DNA of 24,882 bases. It comes from CAYFPS01 sp964345075. Its GTDB lineage: Bacteria; CAIWAD01. The translations under genes were made by a program, and so were the position numbers. The notes below the pieces were generated by a model. That model ran no database searches and was not told the DNA's origin. It saw nothing but the letters and a program-made list of their open reading frames with translations. Shown in pieces: positions 7,716 to 15,767 of this stretch. The DNA is taken from positions 1 through 24,882 of the forward strand of contig CAYFPS010000032.1 of the NCBI GenBank assembly GCA_964345075.1. The letters are read 5' to 3'. The number at the start of each line of letters is the position of its first letter. Position 1 is the first letter of the stretch.

Positions 7716-8721
7716 TGGCAAGAGTTACAACCTGAACGGTCTGCAGCGTTCCGCAGCCTTCTTTGTCTCGATCGGTCCGGAGGCCGCTGCGGAAGTCATC
7801 CGTTATCTGGAGCACAACGAGGTCGAGGAGATCGCCAAGGAGATCATCAAGCAAGGCACCCTGCCTGTTGAAGTACTGCAGGAAGTAGAGGACGAATTCT
7901 ACGAGATGGCCATGGCCGCCGACTACATCAAGGAAGGCGGTCTGACATACGCGCAGAGCATTCTGCAGTCGGCACTGGGGGAAGTGCGCGCGATCGACAT
8001 CATCAAGCGCATCAAGTCCAGTCTGCAGATCCGTGGTTTCAATGTGCTCAAGAATGTAGACTCCAACGAGCTTCTGAGTTTCCTGCAGCGCGAACACCCG
8101 CAAACCATCGCTCTGGTGCTGACCCAGCTGGCTCCCGGACAGGCTGCGACCATTATCAGCAGCCTTCCCACCGAGATCGCCACCGAGGCCATGCTGCGCT
8201 TTTCGCGAATGGAGCGTGTATCACCGGAAACCATTTCCGCCGTCGAGCAGGTACTGGAGAGCCGCATTGACTTCAGCCAGATGGGCTCGAAACTGGGTGG
8301 TGTCAAGGCCGCTGCCGACATCCTCAACCTTACCGGACAGTCGGTTGAGAAGAGCGTCCTGCACGGCATTTCCTGTGACGATCCCGAACTCTCCGCCGAG
8401 ATCAAGAACCTGATGTTCGTCTTTGAGGACATCATTCACATGGATGATCGCAGCATTCAAAAGGTGCTGCGCGAGGTGGACAACAAGGATCTGACCCTTG
8501 CGCTCAAGGCCTGTACGCCGGATCTGGCCGAGAAGCTGCTGGCAAATGTTTCCAGCCGTGCAGCGGAGATGATTCGCGAAGAGCTGGAGTACATGCCGCC
8601 AGTCAGGCTGCGTGAGGTCGAAGAAGTGCAGCAGAAGGTGATTGACATCATTCGCCGACTGGAAGATGAAGGTCAGATCTACATCGCCAAGTCGGCCGAT
8701 GAAAGCGATGTGATGATCTGA
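7708..8721 (+). CDS. fliG: Flagellar motor switch protein FliG
   Basis: A 337-residue rotor protein that receives torque from the stator. The N-terminal domain binds FliF. The middle domain has ERMSPE/EHPQTIAL-type armadillo repeats (FLQREHPQTIALVLTQLAPG, LPTEIATEAMLRFSRMERVS). The C-terminal domain has the charged torque helix region (REVDNKDLTLALKACTPDLAEKLLANVSSRAAEMIREELE, described here in parts) and PPVRLREVEEVQQ. I preferred the ATG at 7708 over one at 7696 because GAGGGT lies 5-7 nt upstream and the protein then begins like its relatives. It overlaps fliF by 8 nt and fliH by 1 nt (TGATG). Confidence 0.96.
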   Translation: MADGKSYNLNGLQRSAAFFVSIGPEAAAEVIRYLEHNEVEEIAKEIIKQGTLPVEVLQEVEDEFYEMAMAADYIKEGGLTYAQSILQSALGEVRAIDIIKRIKSSLQIRGFNVLKNVDSNELLSFLQREHPQTIALVLTQLAPGQAATIISSLPTEIATEAMLRFSRMERVSPETISAVEQVLESRIDFSQMGSKLGGVKAAADILNLTGQSVEKSVLHGISCDDPELSAEIKNLMFVFEDIIHMDDRSIQKVLREVDNKDLTLALKACTPDLAEKLLANVSSRAAEMIREELEYMPPVRLREVEEVQQKVIDIIRRLEDEGQIYIAKSADESDVMI

Positions 8722-9452
8722 TGCTGCTAAAAGGAAATCAGACCCGCACTGCCGGGACACGCTGGATTGATCCTGCCCCAGCCGAGGATGCAGTAGCCGC
8801 TCCGCTGGATCGTCAGCGTGTATTACAGGCGCAGCAGGTCTTCAAGCGGCGTATCACGACTCTGAAAAATCAGCTGGAAGAGCATCGCCAGAAGCAGGAA
8901 GAGCTTCAGGCGGGTATTCGTGAGCGCATGAACGAAGCCCGGGAAGAAGGCTACCAGGCTGGTCTTTCCGCAGGCAGGCGTGAGGCGGAAACCGAGCTGG
9001 CGGCAGCAATGGATCTGATCGGCCAGATGGAAAAGGCCTTTCGGCGGGAAAGCCTGCGACTGACGGAATCCATTGAGGGCGAGCTGGTTGAGCTGGCTGC
9101 CTGGATGGCCTCTCAGGTTCTGGCCGATGAACTTGAGCTGGATGCCGGCCGGCTGGAGCGTACGGTTGCGGCCCTGATCGAGCGCTTTCAGGATCAAACC
9201 GAGCTGCGCTTCCATTTGCACCCCCGTGATCGCGCAGCCTTCATGGAGCAGGAAAAGGCCAGAGAGCTGGCTGAGGGCTTCAAGGGCCGCATCGACTGGA
9301 TCGCTGCGGCAGATGTGCCGCCGGGTTCCTGCCGCCTGCAGCTGCCCGATGGACTGGTTGAAACAGCTCCCTCCGAGATGATCCGCCACCTGAAAAAGGA
9401 ACTGATTGCAGCCTCTCAACGGGCGGCCCAAAGTGAAGGTCAGGAACGGTGA
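8721..9452 (+). CDS. fliH: Flagellar assembly protein FliH
   Basis: A 243-residue regulator of the export ATPase FliI; its relatives act as a V/A-ATPase stator-like peripheral stalk. The sequence has a long heptad-rich coiled coil (about residues 30-110: LQAQQVFKRRITTLKNQLEEH and on). A C-terminal FliH/YscL-like domain follows with LTESIEGELVELAAWMASQVL and a late VPPGSCRLQLPDGLVETAP strand pair. Position between fliG and fliI supports the call. The start overlaps the fliG stop by one base and the end overlaps fliI by 4 nt, indicating translational coupling. Confidence 0.9.
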   Translation: MLLKGNQTRTAGTRWIDPAPAEDAVAAPLDRQRVLQAQQVFKRRITTLKNQLEEHRQKQEELQAGIRERMNEAREEGYQAGLSAGRREAETELAAAMDLIGQMEKAFRRESLRLTESIEGELVELAAWMASQVLADELELDAGRLERTVAALIERFQDQTELRFHLHPRDRAAFMEQEKARELAEGFKGRIDWIAAADVPPGSCRLQLPDGLVETAPSEMIRHLKKELIAASQRAAQSEGQER

Positions 9453-10753
9453 GCTTGCTTGAGCGCGTGATGCAGCAGCGAGACCTGCTCGATCCCTGGC
9501 CCCGGCTGGGGATGGTGGAACGTATCACGGGCCTGGTGGTTGAAGGTCGCGGCCCGCAAGCACCGATTGGCTCTTCCTGTCAGATAGAAGATCCTGAAGG
9601 TGGTCGCCGGGGAGCGGAGATCATCGGTTTTCGCGGCGGGCGCACACTGCTGATGCCGCTGGCTGATCCCACAGGCATCGGACCGGGTGCGCGTATACGG
9701 CCGCTGGGCCGCGAGTTACCTGTTCCTGTCGGACCCATGCTCAGGGGCCGAGTGCTCAATGCCCTGGGCGAGCCGATTGATGGCCTGGGCCCTTTGGCGA
9801 CAAGCAGCACAGCCAGATTGAACAATCCGGCACCCGCGCCACTTGAGCGTCCGCGTATCACAGAGCAGCTGGGCACGGGCATTCGCAGCATCGACACGCT
9901 GCTTTCCTGTGGCAAGGGCCAACGACTGGGCATCTTTGCCGGGGCGGGTGTGGGCAAGTCGGTCTTGCTGGGCATGATCGCCCGCGGTAGCACCTCCAGT
10001 GTCAATGTGATTGGACTGATCGGTGAGCGTGGCCGCGAGGTGCGTGAGTTCATCGAGCGCGATCTGGGTGAAGCAGGACTGGCCCGCTCGGTGGTGGTGG
10101 CCGTAACCGGTGACCAATCACCGCTGATGAAGCGACGCGGCGCCCAGCTGGCCACAGCACTGGCCGAGAGTTTTCGTGACAGTGGCGAAGATGTCCTGCT
10201 GCTGATGGATTCGCTGACCCGTGTCGCACAGGCCCAGCGCGAGATTGGACTTGCCGCTGGAGAGCCACCTGCATCCAAGGGATATCCACCTTCAGTGTAT
10301 ACACTGCTGCCGGCACTGCTGGAGCGGAGCGGCAACAGTCCGCTGGGCTCGATCAGCGCCTTCTACACGGTGCTGGTTGAGGGCGATGATCTGAGTGATC
10401 CGGTTTCGGACGCGGCACGCAGTGTGCTGGACGGACACATCGTACTCAGCCGGCGGCTTGCAGATAGAGGGCAATATCCGGCTGTGGATGTGCTGGCCAG
10501 TGTATCACGAGCACGAACGGATCTGCTGGAAAAGAATCGCCTGGAGCAGGGCCGCAAACTGGTTCGCTGGCTGGCCGCCATGGATGAGGCCGAGGACCTG
10601 ATTCAGGTGGGTGCCTATGCCAAGGGCAGCAATCCCGATGTGGACGAAGGCCTCATGCGCCGTTCACGGATTGATGCCTTCCTCAGGCAGGATATGGACG
10701 AACTTCCCGGCTTAAGCGAATGCTGGGCGGGCCTTGAGAAGGTGGTTGGCTGA
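9449..10753 (+). CDS. fliI: Flagellar export ATPase FliI
   Basis: A 434-residue cytoplasmic ATPase of the type III flagellar export apparatus, related to F1-ATPase beta. The Walker A motif AGAGVGKS is at residues 164-171 and Walker B is DVLLLMDSLTRVA. The RAQREIGLAAGEPPASKGYPPSVYTLLPALLERSG block is diagnostic of FliI/YscN proteins (quoted in parts by motif: AAGEPP, KGYPPS). The GTG start at 9449 sits inside the fliH stop (GTGA, 4-nt overlap), and the end overlaps fliJ by one base. Length and motif order are normal and complete. Confidence 0.97.
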   Translation: MSLLERVMQQRDLLDPWPRLGMVERITGLVVEGRGPQAPIGSSCQIEDPEGGRRGAEIIGFRGGRTLLMPLADPTGIGPGARIRPLGRELPVPVGPMLRGRVLNALGEPIDGLGPLATSSTARLNNPAPAPLERPRITEQLGTGIRSIDTLLSCGKGQRLGIFAGAGVGKSVLLGMIARGSTSSVNVIGLIGERGREVREFIERDLGEAGLARSVVVAVTGDQSPLMKRRGAQLATALAESFRDSGEDVLLLMDSLTRVAQAQREIGLAAGEPPASKGYPPSVYTLLPALLERSGNSPLGSISAFYTVLVEGDDLSDPVSDAARSVLDGHIVLSRRLADRGQYPAVDVLASVSRARTDLLEKNRLEQGRKLVRWLAAMDEAEDLIQVGAYAKGSNPDVDEGLMRRSRIDAFLRQDMDELPGLSECWAGLEKVVG

Positions 10754-11217
10754 TGGATCGCCGCAAGCGCATGCAGCGACTGCTTCGCCTGCGTGAACAC
10801 GTGGAGGCGATGGCTCGCAATTTGCTTGCTCGCGAACTGGCAGAAGAGGATGCGCGCAAGCAGGCCGTGAGCGAACAGCGCGGACTGATCGAGCAGCAGC
10901 GCAACTTGATGAGCCGACAGCTGGAGGCGGGCATGAAGGGCGTGGATCTGGTCATGGCCCTGAGCTATCTGGACGCCAGACAGCGCGGACTGGCTCGCAG
11001 CTTGAATCGACTGGCGGAGCAGGTTCCGCTTCGCGAGAAGGCCCGCCAGGAACTGGAAGAAAAACGACGGGAACGGCGCATTCTTGAGCGCCTGCAGGAG
11101 CGGCTGAGCAAGCTGCTGGAGCTGGAAGAGAACCGGCGTGAGCAAAAAGTGCTGGATGAGCTGGGCCTGCGGGAAGTACTCGCCCGCAGCCAGCATGTGA
11201 CAAGTGAGGTGAACTGA
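10753..11217 (+). CDS. fliJ: Flagellar export chaperone-like protein FliJ
   Basis: A 154-residue almost wholly alpha-helical, charged coiled-coil protein with an abundance of Arg, Glu, Gln and Leu and no membrane segment. Sequence identity in FliJ is always low. The call rests on the size (FliJ is about 150 residues), the coiled-coil character, the basic N-terminus (MDRRKRMQRLLRLREHVEA) and the position directly after fliI. FliJ is the central stalk of the FliI ring and helps couple export to the proton motive force. It overlaps fliI by one base and the next gene by one base. Confidence 0.85.
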   Translation: MDRRKRMQRLLRLREHVEAMARNLLARELAEEDARKQAVSEQRGLIEQQRNLMSRQLEAGMKGVDLVMALSYLDARQRGLARSLNRLAEQVPLREKARQELEEKRRERRILERLQERLSKLLELEENRREQKVLDELGLREVLARSQHVTSEVN

Positions 11218-11888
11218 TGGCCGACGAGGCACGCAAGCCAAAGGGCGAAGCAGAGCAGGAAGTCCCTGCCGCAGAAGGCAAGTCCGGCAAGGGTGGCAAG
11301 TCCGGCTGGCTGGTCTGGGTCGGGCTCTTCTTCCTCAGTTTTGCCGTGATCAACACCGGCATGTTCTTCCTGATGCGCTCAAAATTGACAGCAGCAAGAC
11401 AGGCCGCTGAAATCGCTGAAGCGCCTTCAATGGGGCAGTCGGCTGACAGTCTGGCGAAAGCGGACACACTTGAGGTTGTCAGCGAGGAAGACAGCCTGAA
11501 AGCCCGGATACAGGAGCTGGTGGACGAAGTCCGCTCGCAGGATCAGGAACTGCTCAGCATGGCGGATTCCACGAATGAGTTGCTGGATCAGCTCTCTGAA
11601 GCGCGCAGGCAACTGGATACACTGCAGCAGCGCGAGATCGAGCTCAGCTCGGCCGAAGTCCTGCGCCTGAGCCGTGTCTTTGAATCCATGCAGCCTCGCA
11701 AGGCTGCGCCGGTTTTGATGAAGATGGACAATGCCAGCGTGGCCGCCATTCTGCTCAAGATTGAAGAACGGATTGCCGCCAAGATTCTGGCTTCCATGCC
11801 GCCCGAGCGTGCTGCCGGGATATCCAATCTGATTCGTCAGCGGGCCGCCGAAAAGGCCAAAGCACAAAGCGGGGGAGCGCGCTCGTGA
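11217..11888 (+). CDS. MotE/YlxF-like protein with MgtE N-terminal-type domain
   Basis: A 223-residue protein with one N-terminal membrane helix (about residues 31-52, WLVWVGLFFLSFAVINTGMFF), a coiled coil (about 95-150) and a C-terminal helical-repeat domain (RVFESMQPRKAAPVLMKM, ILLKIEERIAAKILASMPPE). The C-terminal domain resembles the MgtE intracellular N domain. Proteins of this design occur between fliJ and fliK in other phyla, named YlxF in Bacillus, FlbB in spirochaetes and MotE in alphaproteobacteria, where they support motor or stator assembly. The gene overlaps fliJ by one base and fliK by 4 nt, so it is an integral operon member. The family assignment is good; the exact role is inferred. 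Confidence 0.75.
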   Translation: MADEARKPKGEAEQEVPAAEGKSGKGGKSGWLVWVGLFFLSFAVINTGMFFLMRSKLTAARQAAEIAEAPSMGQSADSLAKADTLEVVSEEDSLKARIQELVDEVRSQDQELLSMADSTNELLDQLSEARRQLDTLQQREIELSSAEVLRLSRVFESMQPRKAAPVLMKMDNASVAAILLKIEERIAAKILASMPPERAAGISNLIRQRAAEKAKAQSGGARS

Positions 11889-13060
11889 TCAGTCGAATTG
11901 AAACCGAAGGCATGGCGCAGACACCGCTATTCCACAAGAGCCAGGCACCTGCTCCCGGCGCACTGATCTTCAGTCTGCCGCCCGCAGAGGCCAGGCCCGG
12001 TAACACAGAACAGAGCCCGGACAGTGTATCACGGGAATCCACTGCCGGGAAAATTCCGCCACAAAAGGAAGTGAAGCCTGATGTGGGCGAAGGTCATGTG
12101 AGCCAGGCCGCAGACGCTGAAGGCGCGCTTAGGGCTTCGCAGTCTGAGCCGCAGCAGCAAGCAACGAAGGAAGCCAGGCCGGAAGAATCGGGCGGGCAGA
12201 CACAGCGCCAGCATGGTGGGATGAGCCTGCGCGAATCTGTAACACAGGCGCGGGAAGCCACAGCAGGTGCGTCCAGCTTGCAGGAAGAGAGCCTGAGCGA
12301 CGTCGTGGAATCCGCTGGCAGCGAAAAGGCGACGGCAAAGCCCGAAGAGGATCAGGCGCAGTCCATTCGCAAGTGGCTTAAAGGGGAATGGCAAAAGCTG
12401 CGCCGTCAGCCGCTGCTTGCCCAGCAGGCCCTGATGATGCCGGGTGGCAATCAGCGCAGCCTCTTGCAGCGCTCCGGGATTTCCTTTGGCATGAAGGCCT
12501 TTGCACAGCAGCAGGCTGCAGAACAGGGTCTGGCTGCCCGGCGCGCTCCCAGAAACAACCAGCATTCATCTGGCACCGTCGCTTTTCGCCTGAACCCCGA
12601 GGCTGGGGCTCGCCTTCAGCTTTCACCGGTGGCGACAACCCTGCATCAGCCGGATAGCCTTTCAAAGGAGTGGATGACACTGCTGGAGCGCGTGCAGGCC
12701 CGGGTTGAGCTACTCAAGGCACAGCAGGGTGGTCAGCAGCAGCTGGAGCTGGAAAGCCCGCTGACGGGTCGTCTGCAGCTGAAACTGGAGGCAGGCGAGC
12801 TGGGTTGGCGGCTGAGCATCGGTGTCGAGAAGGAAGTGCTCCTGCAGGAACTTCAAAAGCGTAGTGGCGAGCTGCTGCACGCGCTGCAGGAGTCGGGCGT
12901 GCTGCTGGAGGAGCTGAACATCGATCCGGAGGATGCTCGCGATCAGGCGCGTCACGATGGATCTGGACGAGAAGATGAATCACAGGATGAAACAGCCGGT
13001 CAGGGTCGTTTTGCCGCAGAGCTGAACGCTCGCCTGCTCTTTCGAGGAGTACGCTCATGA
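11885..13060 (+). CDS. fliK: Flagellar hook-length control protein FliK
   Basis: A 391-residue export-substrate protein that measures hook length and switches export specificity. The N-terminal two thirds are low-complexity, rich in Gln, Glu, Ser and Ala, with little hydrophobic structure, as expected of a secreted ruler. The C-terminal Flg_hook-like domain (about residues 290-350) has the typical strand-helix pattern GRLQLKLEAGELGWRLSIGV followed by LLHALQESGVLLEELNI. The GTG start at 11885 lies in the previous stop (GTGA). The stop overlaps the flgD ATG (ATGA). Position next to flgD and flgE is canonical. Confidence 0.88.
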   Translation: MISRIETEGMAQTPLFHKSQAPAPGALIFSLPPAEARPGNTEQSPDSVSRESTAGKIPPQKEVKPDVGEGHVSQAADAEGALRASQSEPQQQATKEARPEESGGQTQRQHGGMSLRESVTQAREATAGASSLQEESLSDVVESAGSEKATAKPEEDQAQSIRKWLKGEWQKLRRQPLLAQQALMMPGGNQRSLLQRSGISFGMKAFAQQQAAEQGLAARRAPRNNQHSSGTVAFRLNPEAGARLQLSPVATTLHQPDSLSKEWMTLLERVQARVELLKAQQGGQQQLELESPLTGRLQLKLEAGELGWRLSIGVEKEVLLQELQKRSGELLHALQESGVLLEELNIDPEDARDQARHDGSGREDESQDETAGQGRFAAELNARLLFRGVRS

Positions 13061-13782
13061 GTAGCATCAGCCCGGTTCAGGGCAGCTATCAGGGCAGCCA
13101 GGTGGCCTCCAGTCAGTCGAGCGCACTGGACCAGAGTGCCTTTCTGAAACTGCTTGTCACACAGCTGGCCAATCAGGATCCGCTGAATCCAATGGACAAT
13201 CAGGAGTTCGCTGCTCAGCTGGCCCAGTACTCGAGCCTCGAGCAGCTGACCAAGGTCAACACGAACCTTGAGAGCTCACAGAGCCTGAGTGAGTCGATGG
13301 CGCTGGCCATGCAGTCCAGCATGGCATCCAACCTGATTGGTCGCGAGATCGTGGCTGTGGATGATCGTCTGGTGTTAAGTGGCGAAGATTCCGTGATACA
13401 CTGGGAAAGCGACGGCGAAGCCACTCAGCTGACGGTGCGTGTGCTGAGCGAGCTCGGTGTAACGGTCCACGAATTTGAGGCGGATGTCAGTGGGGAAGAC
13501 TCCCTTGTCTGGGATGGCCGTGTGGACGGCGTTGCCCTGCCCGAAGGGACCTATACCCTGCAACTGGAGGCCCGTGACGCGGCCGGTGCCGAGCTGGCTG
13601 TGCGACCCATGCTGCAGGGAGTTGTGGAAAGTGTGCGTTACCTGCTGGGCGAAGCCTGGTTGATGGTCAACGGACTGGATATTGGACTTGGACAGGTCGG
13701 CGAAGTGCGTGCGGCCGGAGAAAGCAACAGCACAGGTGCTACGGGCTGGCAGCTCGTGGAAGACGACGGCACCGGCTGGTAG
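13057..13782 (+). CDS. flgD: Flagellar hook cap / scaffold protein FlgD
   Basis: A 241-residue protein that caps the growing hook and directs FlgE polymerisation. The N-terminal signature is very clear: SAFLKLLVTQLANQDPLNPM followed by DNQEFAAQLAQYSSLEQLTK. The C-terminal half is the FlgD Ig/Tudor-like region with VWDGRVDGVALPEGTYTLQL. GAGGAG precedes the ATG, which overlaps the fliK stop by 4 nt. It is 13 nt upstream of flgE. Codons 113-114 are GTG ATA, part of a recurring 7-mer discussed under findings. Confidence 0.96.
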   Translation: MSSISPVQGSYQGSQVASSQSSALDQSAFLKLLVTQLANQDPLNPMDNQEFAAQLAQYSSLEQLTKVNTNLESSQSLSESMALAMQSSMASNLIGREIVAVDDRLVLSGEDSVIHWESDGEATQLTVRVLSELGVTVHEFEADVSGEDSLVWDGRVDGVALPEGTYTLQLEARDAAGAELAVRPMLQGVVESVRYLLGEAWLMVNGLDIGLGQVGEVRAAGESNSTGATGWQLVEDDGTGW

Positions 13783-13795
13783 CGGAGGAAATGTC

Positions 13796-15706
13796 ATGAA
13801 CCGCTCCTTGTATACGGGGATTTCCGGCCTGCTGGGCCATCAGAAGAAGCTGGATGTGGTAGGTAACAACATCGCCAATGCGAGCACGGTGGGCTTCAAG
13901 CGCAGCCGCATCAACCTGCAGGAGAGTTTTGCGCAAACCCTGCGCTCAGCCAGCCAGCCGACAGAGGCTGTGGCCGGGCGCGTTCCCATGCAGGTCGGGC
14001 TGGGAACACGCGTTGGCAGCATCGATCGCATTTTCGAGCAGGGCAATCTGGAGCTTACCGGAAACAGCACGGATCTGGCCATCTACGGTGACGGCTTCTT
14101 CATGGTCTCCGATAGCTCCGGTTCCTATTACACGCGAAATGGCGCCTTTCAGCTGAACGCGCTTGGTGCGCTGGTTACGGCTGATGGTCAGGCTGTAATG
14201 GGCTTGAACGCCGACGCCACAGGCGCCTTGCCCGCCAGCTCCGAGCTCGCCGGCATTCAGATCGATCTGAATGCAATCAGTCCGGCGATGGCCACCACGG
14301 AAATCGTGCTCAGTCAGAATCTGGACTCCCAGCTGACAACCAGCACAGGTTCGCTTGTCGAGGGAAACACGGCCGGTGTTACAAGCGTGACCGGAACCGC
14401 CGCCAACGGCATTGGCGGCACCTGGGAGGTCACGGTCACGGGCGCGAGCGCTACCCGCAGCAGCTTCACCGGCAGCAATCCGGCACAGCCGGGAGCATTG
14501 ACTGCAGCCACCACGCTGGCCGAATTGGGTGTCACGGATTTCGGCAGCATCGAAATCAGTGTGGACAACGGGGCCAGCCAGTCCATTGGCGGTTTTGATG
14601 GCGACATGACCTTAAGCGAGTTCATGTCCCGCGTGGAAAGCCTGGTTACGGGCGTTGAGCTGAGCATTGAGGACGGCGAACTGGTCATGGCCCGCAGCAG
14701 CTGGGGCGACGGCGCCGTATACAATCTGGATGTGAGTGAAACCGACTCGAACATTTTGCAGCAGCTTTTTGGCAGCAGTGCATTTGCTGCCAACGACGGA
14801 ACGGCCAGCACTCTGGCTGCAACGGGTGTGCTGACTACAAGCCGTGGTGTGGTGATGGATCCGGTCAGCTTGAGCCTTGGCGAGGCCAGTCAGTTGACAG
14901 GACAGATCACGGAGATCACGGATCTGGGCGGCGGCGGGCTAAGCGTTGTGGCGGCCAATGGCCTGGTTGAAGGCAGTTTCAGCGTTGAAACTGCGGACAC
15001 GACTCACGAAAGTTCGATCACCGTATACGACAGTCTGGGAGCCGCCCACACCCTGAGCATGACCTTCATGCGTGGGGAAACGGACAACACCTGGTACTGG
15101 GAAGCCAACGCCCCGGCGCCAGCCTCAGGCTTTACTGGTAACACGGGCAGCATTCTCTTCAGCGAGGAAAACGGATCACTGCTGGCCTTCAACTACGACA
15201 GCGGCGCGACCGGCCTGAGTTTCGATCCGGGCAATGGCAGCCTGCTGAACATTCAACTGAATGCCGGCACACCCGGCTTGCTGGACGGCCTGACACAGAC
15301 CGCCCATGCTACCACCAGTCTGGCTATCGAGCAGGATGGCCGGCCGATGGGCGAGCTTACGGGAATTGATTTTCTTGACGACGGCACAATTCAGGGTGTC
15401 TTCAGCAACGGTGTATCACAGACCCTCGCGCAGGTGCTGGTGGCCGAGTTCAACAACCCGATGGGCTTAAGCGCAGTGGGCGGCAGTCTTTTCAGTGCGA
15501 CCAGCGCCAGCGGCGTCGCGCAGGTGGGCGTGGCCGGCAGCGAGGTGCAGAGCCTTCTCAAGAGTGGTTATCTTGAACAGTCGAACACGGATCTGACAAC
15601 CGAATTCACCGAACTGATTCTGGCTCAGCGCGGTTTTCAGGCTTCGGCCAAGGTCATCAGCACGGCCGATGCCCTGCTGGATGAGACCATTCGTTTGAAG
15701 AGGTGA
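13796..15706 (+). CDS. flgE: Flagellar hook protein FlgE
   Basis: A 636-residue hook subunit forming the universal joint. The N-terminal D0 motif is clear (MNRSLYTGISGLLGHQKKLD, VVGNNIANASTVGFKRSRIN). It is followed by LAIYGDGFFMVSDSSGSYYTRNGAFQL (given in part), typical of D1, and a C-terminal SNTDLTTEFTELILAQRGFQ, then ASAKVISTADALLDETIRLKR. It is about 230 residues longer than E. coli FlgE (402). The surplus is Ser/Thr/Gly-rich surface sequence at roughly residues 170-400, i.e. enlarged outer domains. The ATG at 13796 has GGAGGAA 6 nt upstream; 38 upstream in-frame codons overlap flgD and are not needed. It is the last gene before the sigma-28 promoter. Confidence 0.95.
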   Translation: MNRSLYTGISGLLGHQKKLDVVGNNIANASTVGFKRSRINLQESFAQTLRSASQPTEAVAGRVPMQVGLGTRVGSIDRIFEQGNLELTGNSTDLAIYGDGFFMVSDSSGSYYTRNGAFQLNALGALVTADGQAVMGLNADATGALPASSELAGIQIDLNAISPAMATTEIVLSQNLDSQLTTSTGSLVEGNTAGVTSVTGTAANGIGGTWEVTVTGASATRSSFTGSNPAQPGALTAATTLAELGVTDFGSIEISVDNGASQSIGGFDGDMTLSEFMSRVESLVTGVELSIEDGELVMARSSWGDGAVYNLDVSETDSNILQQLFGSSAFAANDGTASTLAATGVLTTSRGVVMDPVSLSLGEASQLTGQITEITDLGGGGLSVVAANGLVEGSFSVETADTTHESSITVYDSLGAAHTLSMTFMRGETDNTWYWEANAPAPASGFTGNTGSILFSEENGSLLAFNYDSGATGLSFDPGNGSLLNIQLNAGTPGLLDGLTQTAHATTSLAIEQDGRPMGELTGIDFLDDGTIQGVFSNGVSQTLAQVLVAEFNNPMGLSAVGGSLFSATSASGVAQVGVAGSEVQSLLKSGYLEQSNTDLTTEFTELILAQRGFQASAKVISTADALLDETIRLKR

Positions 15707-15707
15707 T

Positions 15708-15734
15708 TCAGGTTTCCCATTGGGGAGCCGATAG
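15708..15734 (+). promoter_or_regulatory. Sigma-28 (FliA-type) promoter for motA-motB
   Basis: TCAGGTTT, 11 bases, then GCCGATAG. Compared with the FliA consensus TAAAGTTT-N11-GCCGATAA, 7 of 8 bases of the -10 and 6 of 8 of the -35 match, with the exact spacing. Transcription would begin near 15741, some 26 nt upstream of the motA ATG. It lies in the only real gap (61 nt) in the flagellar cluster, immediately after the flgE stop codon. Confidence 0.75.
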
Positions 15735-15767
15735 AACAGGTATTCAACGCAGCATGACTGGCCATTA

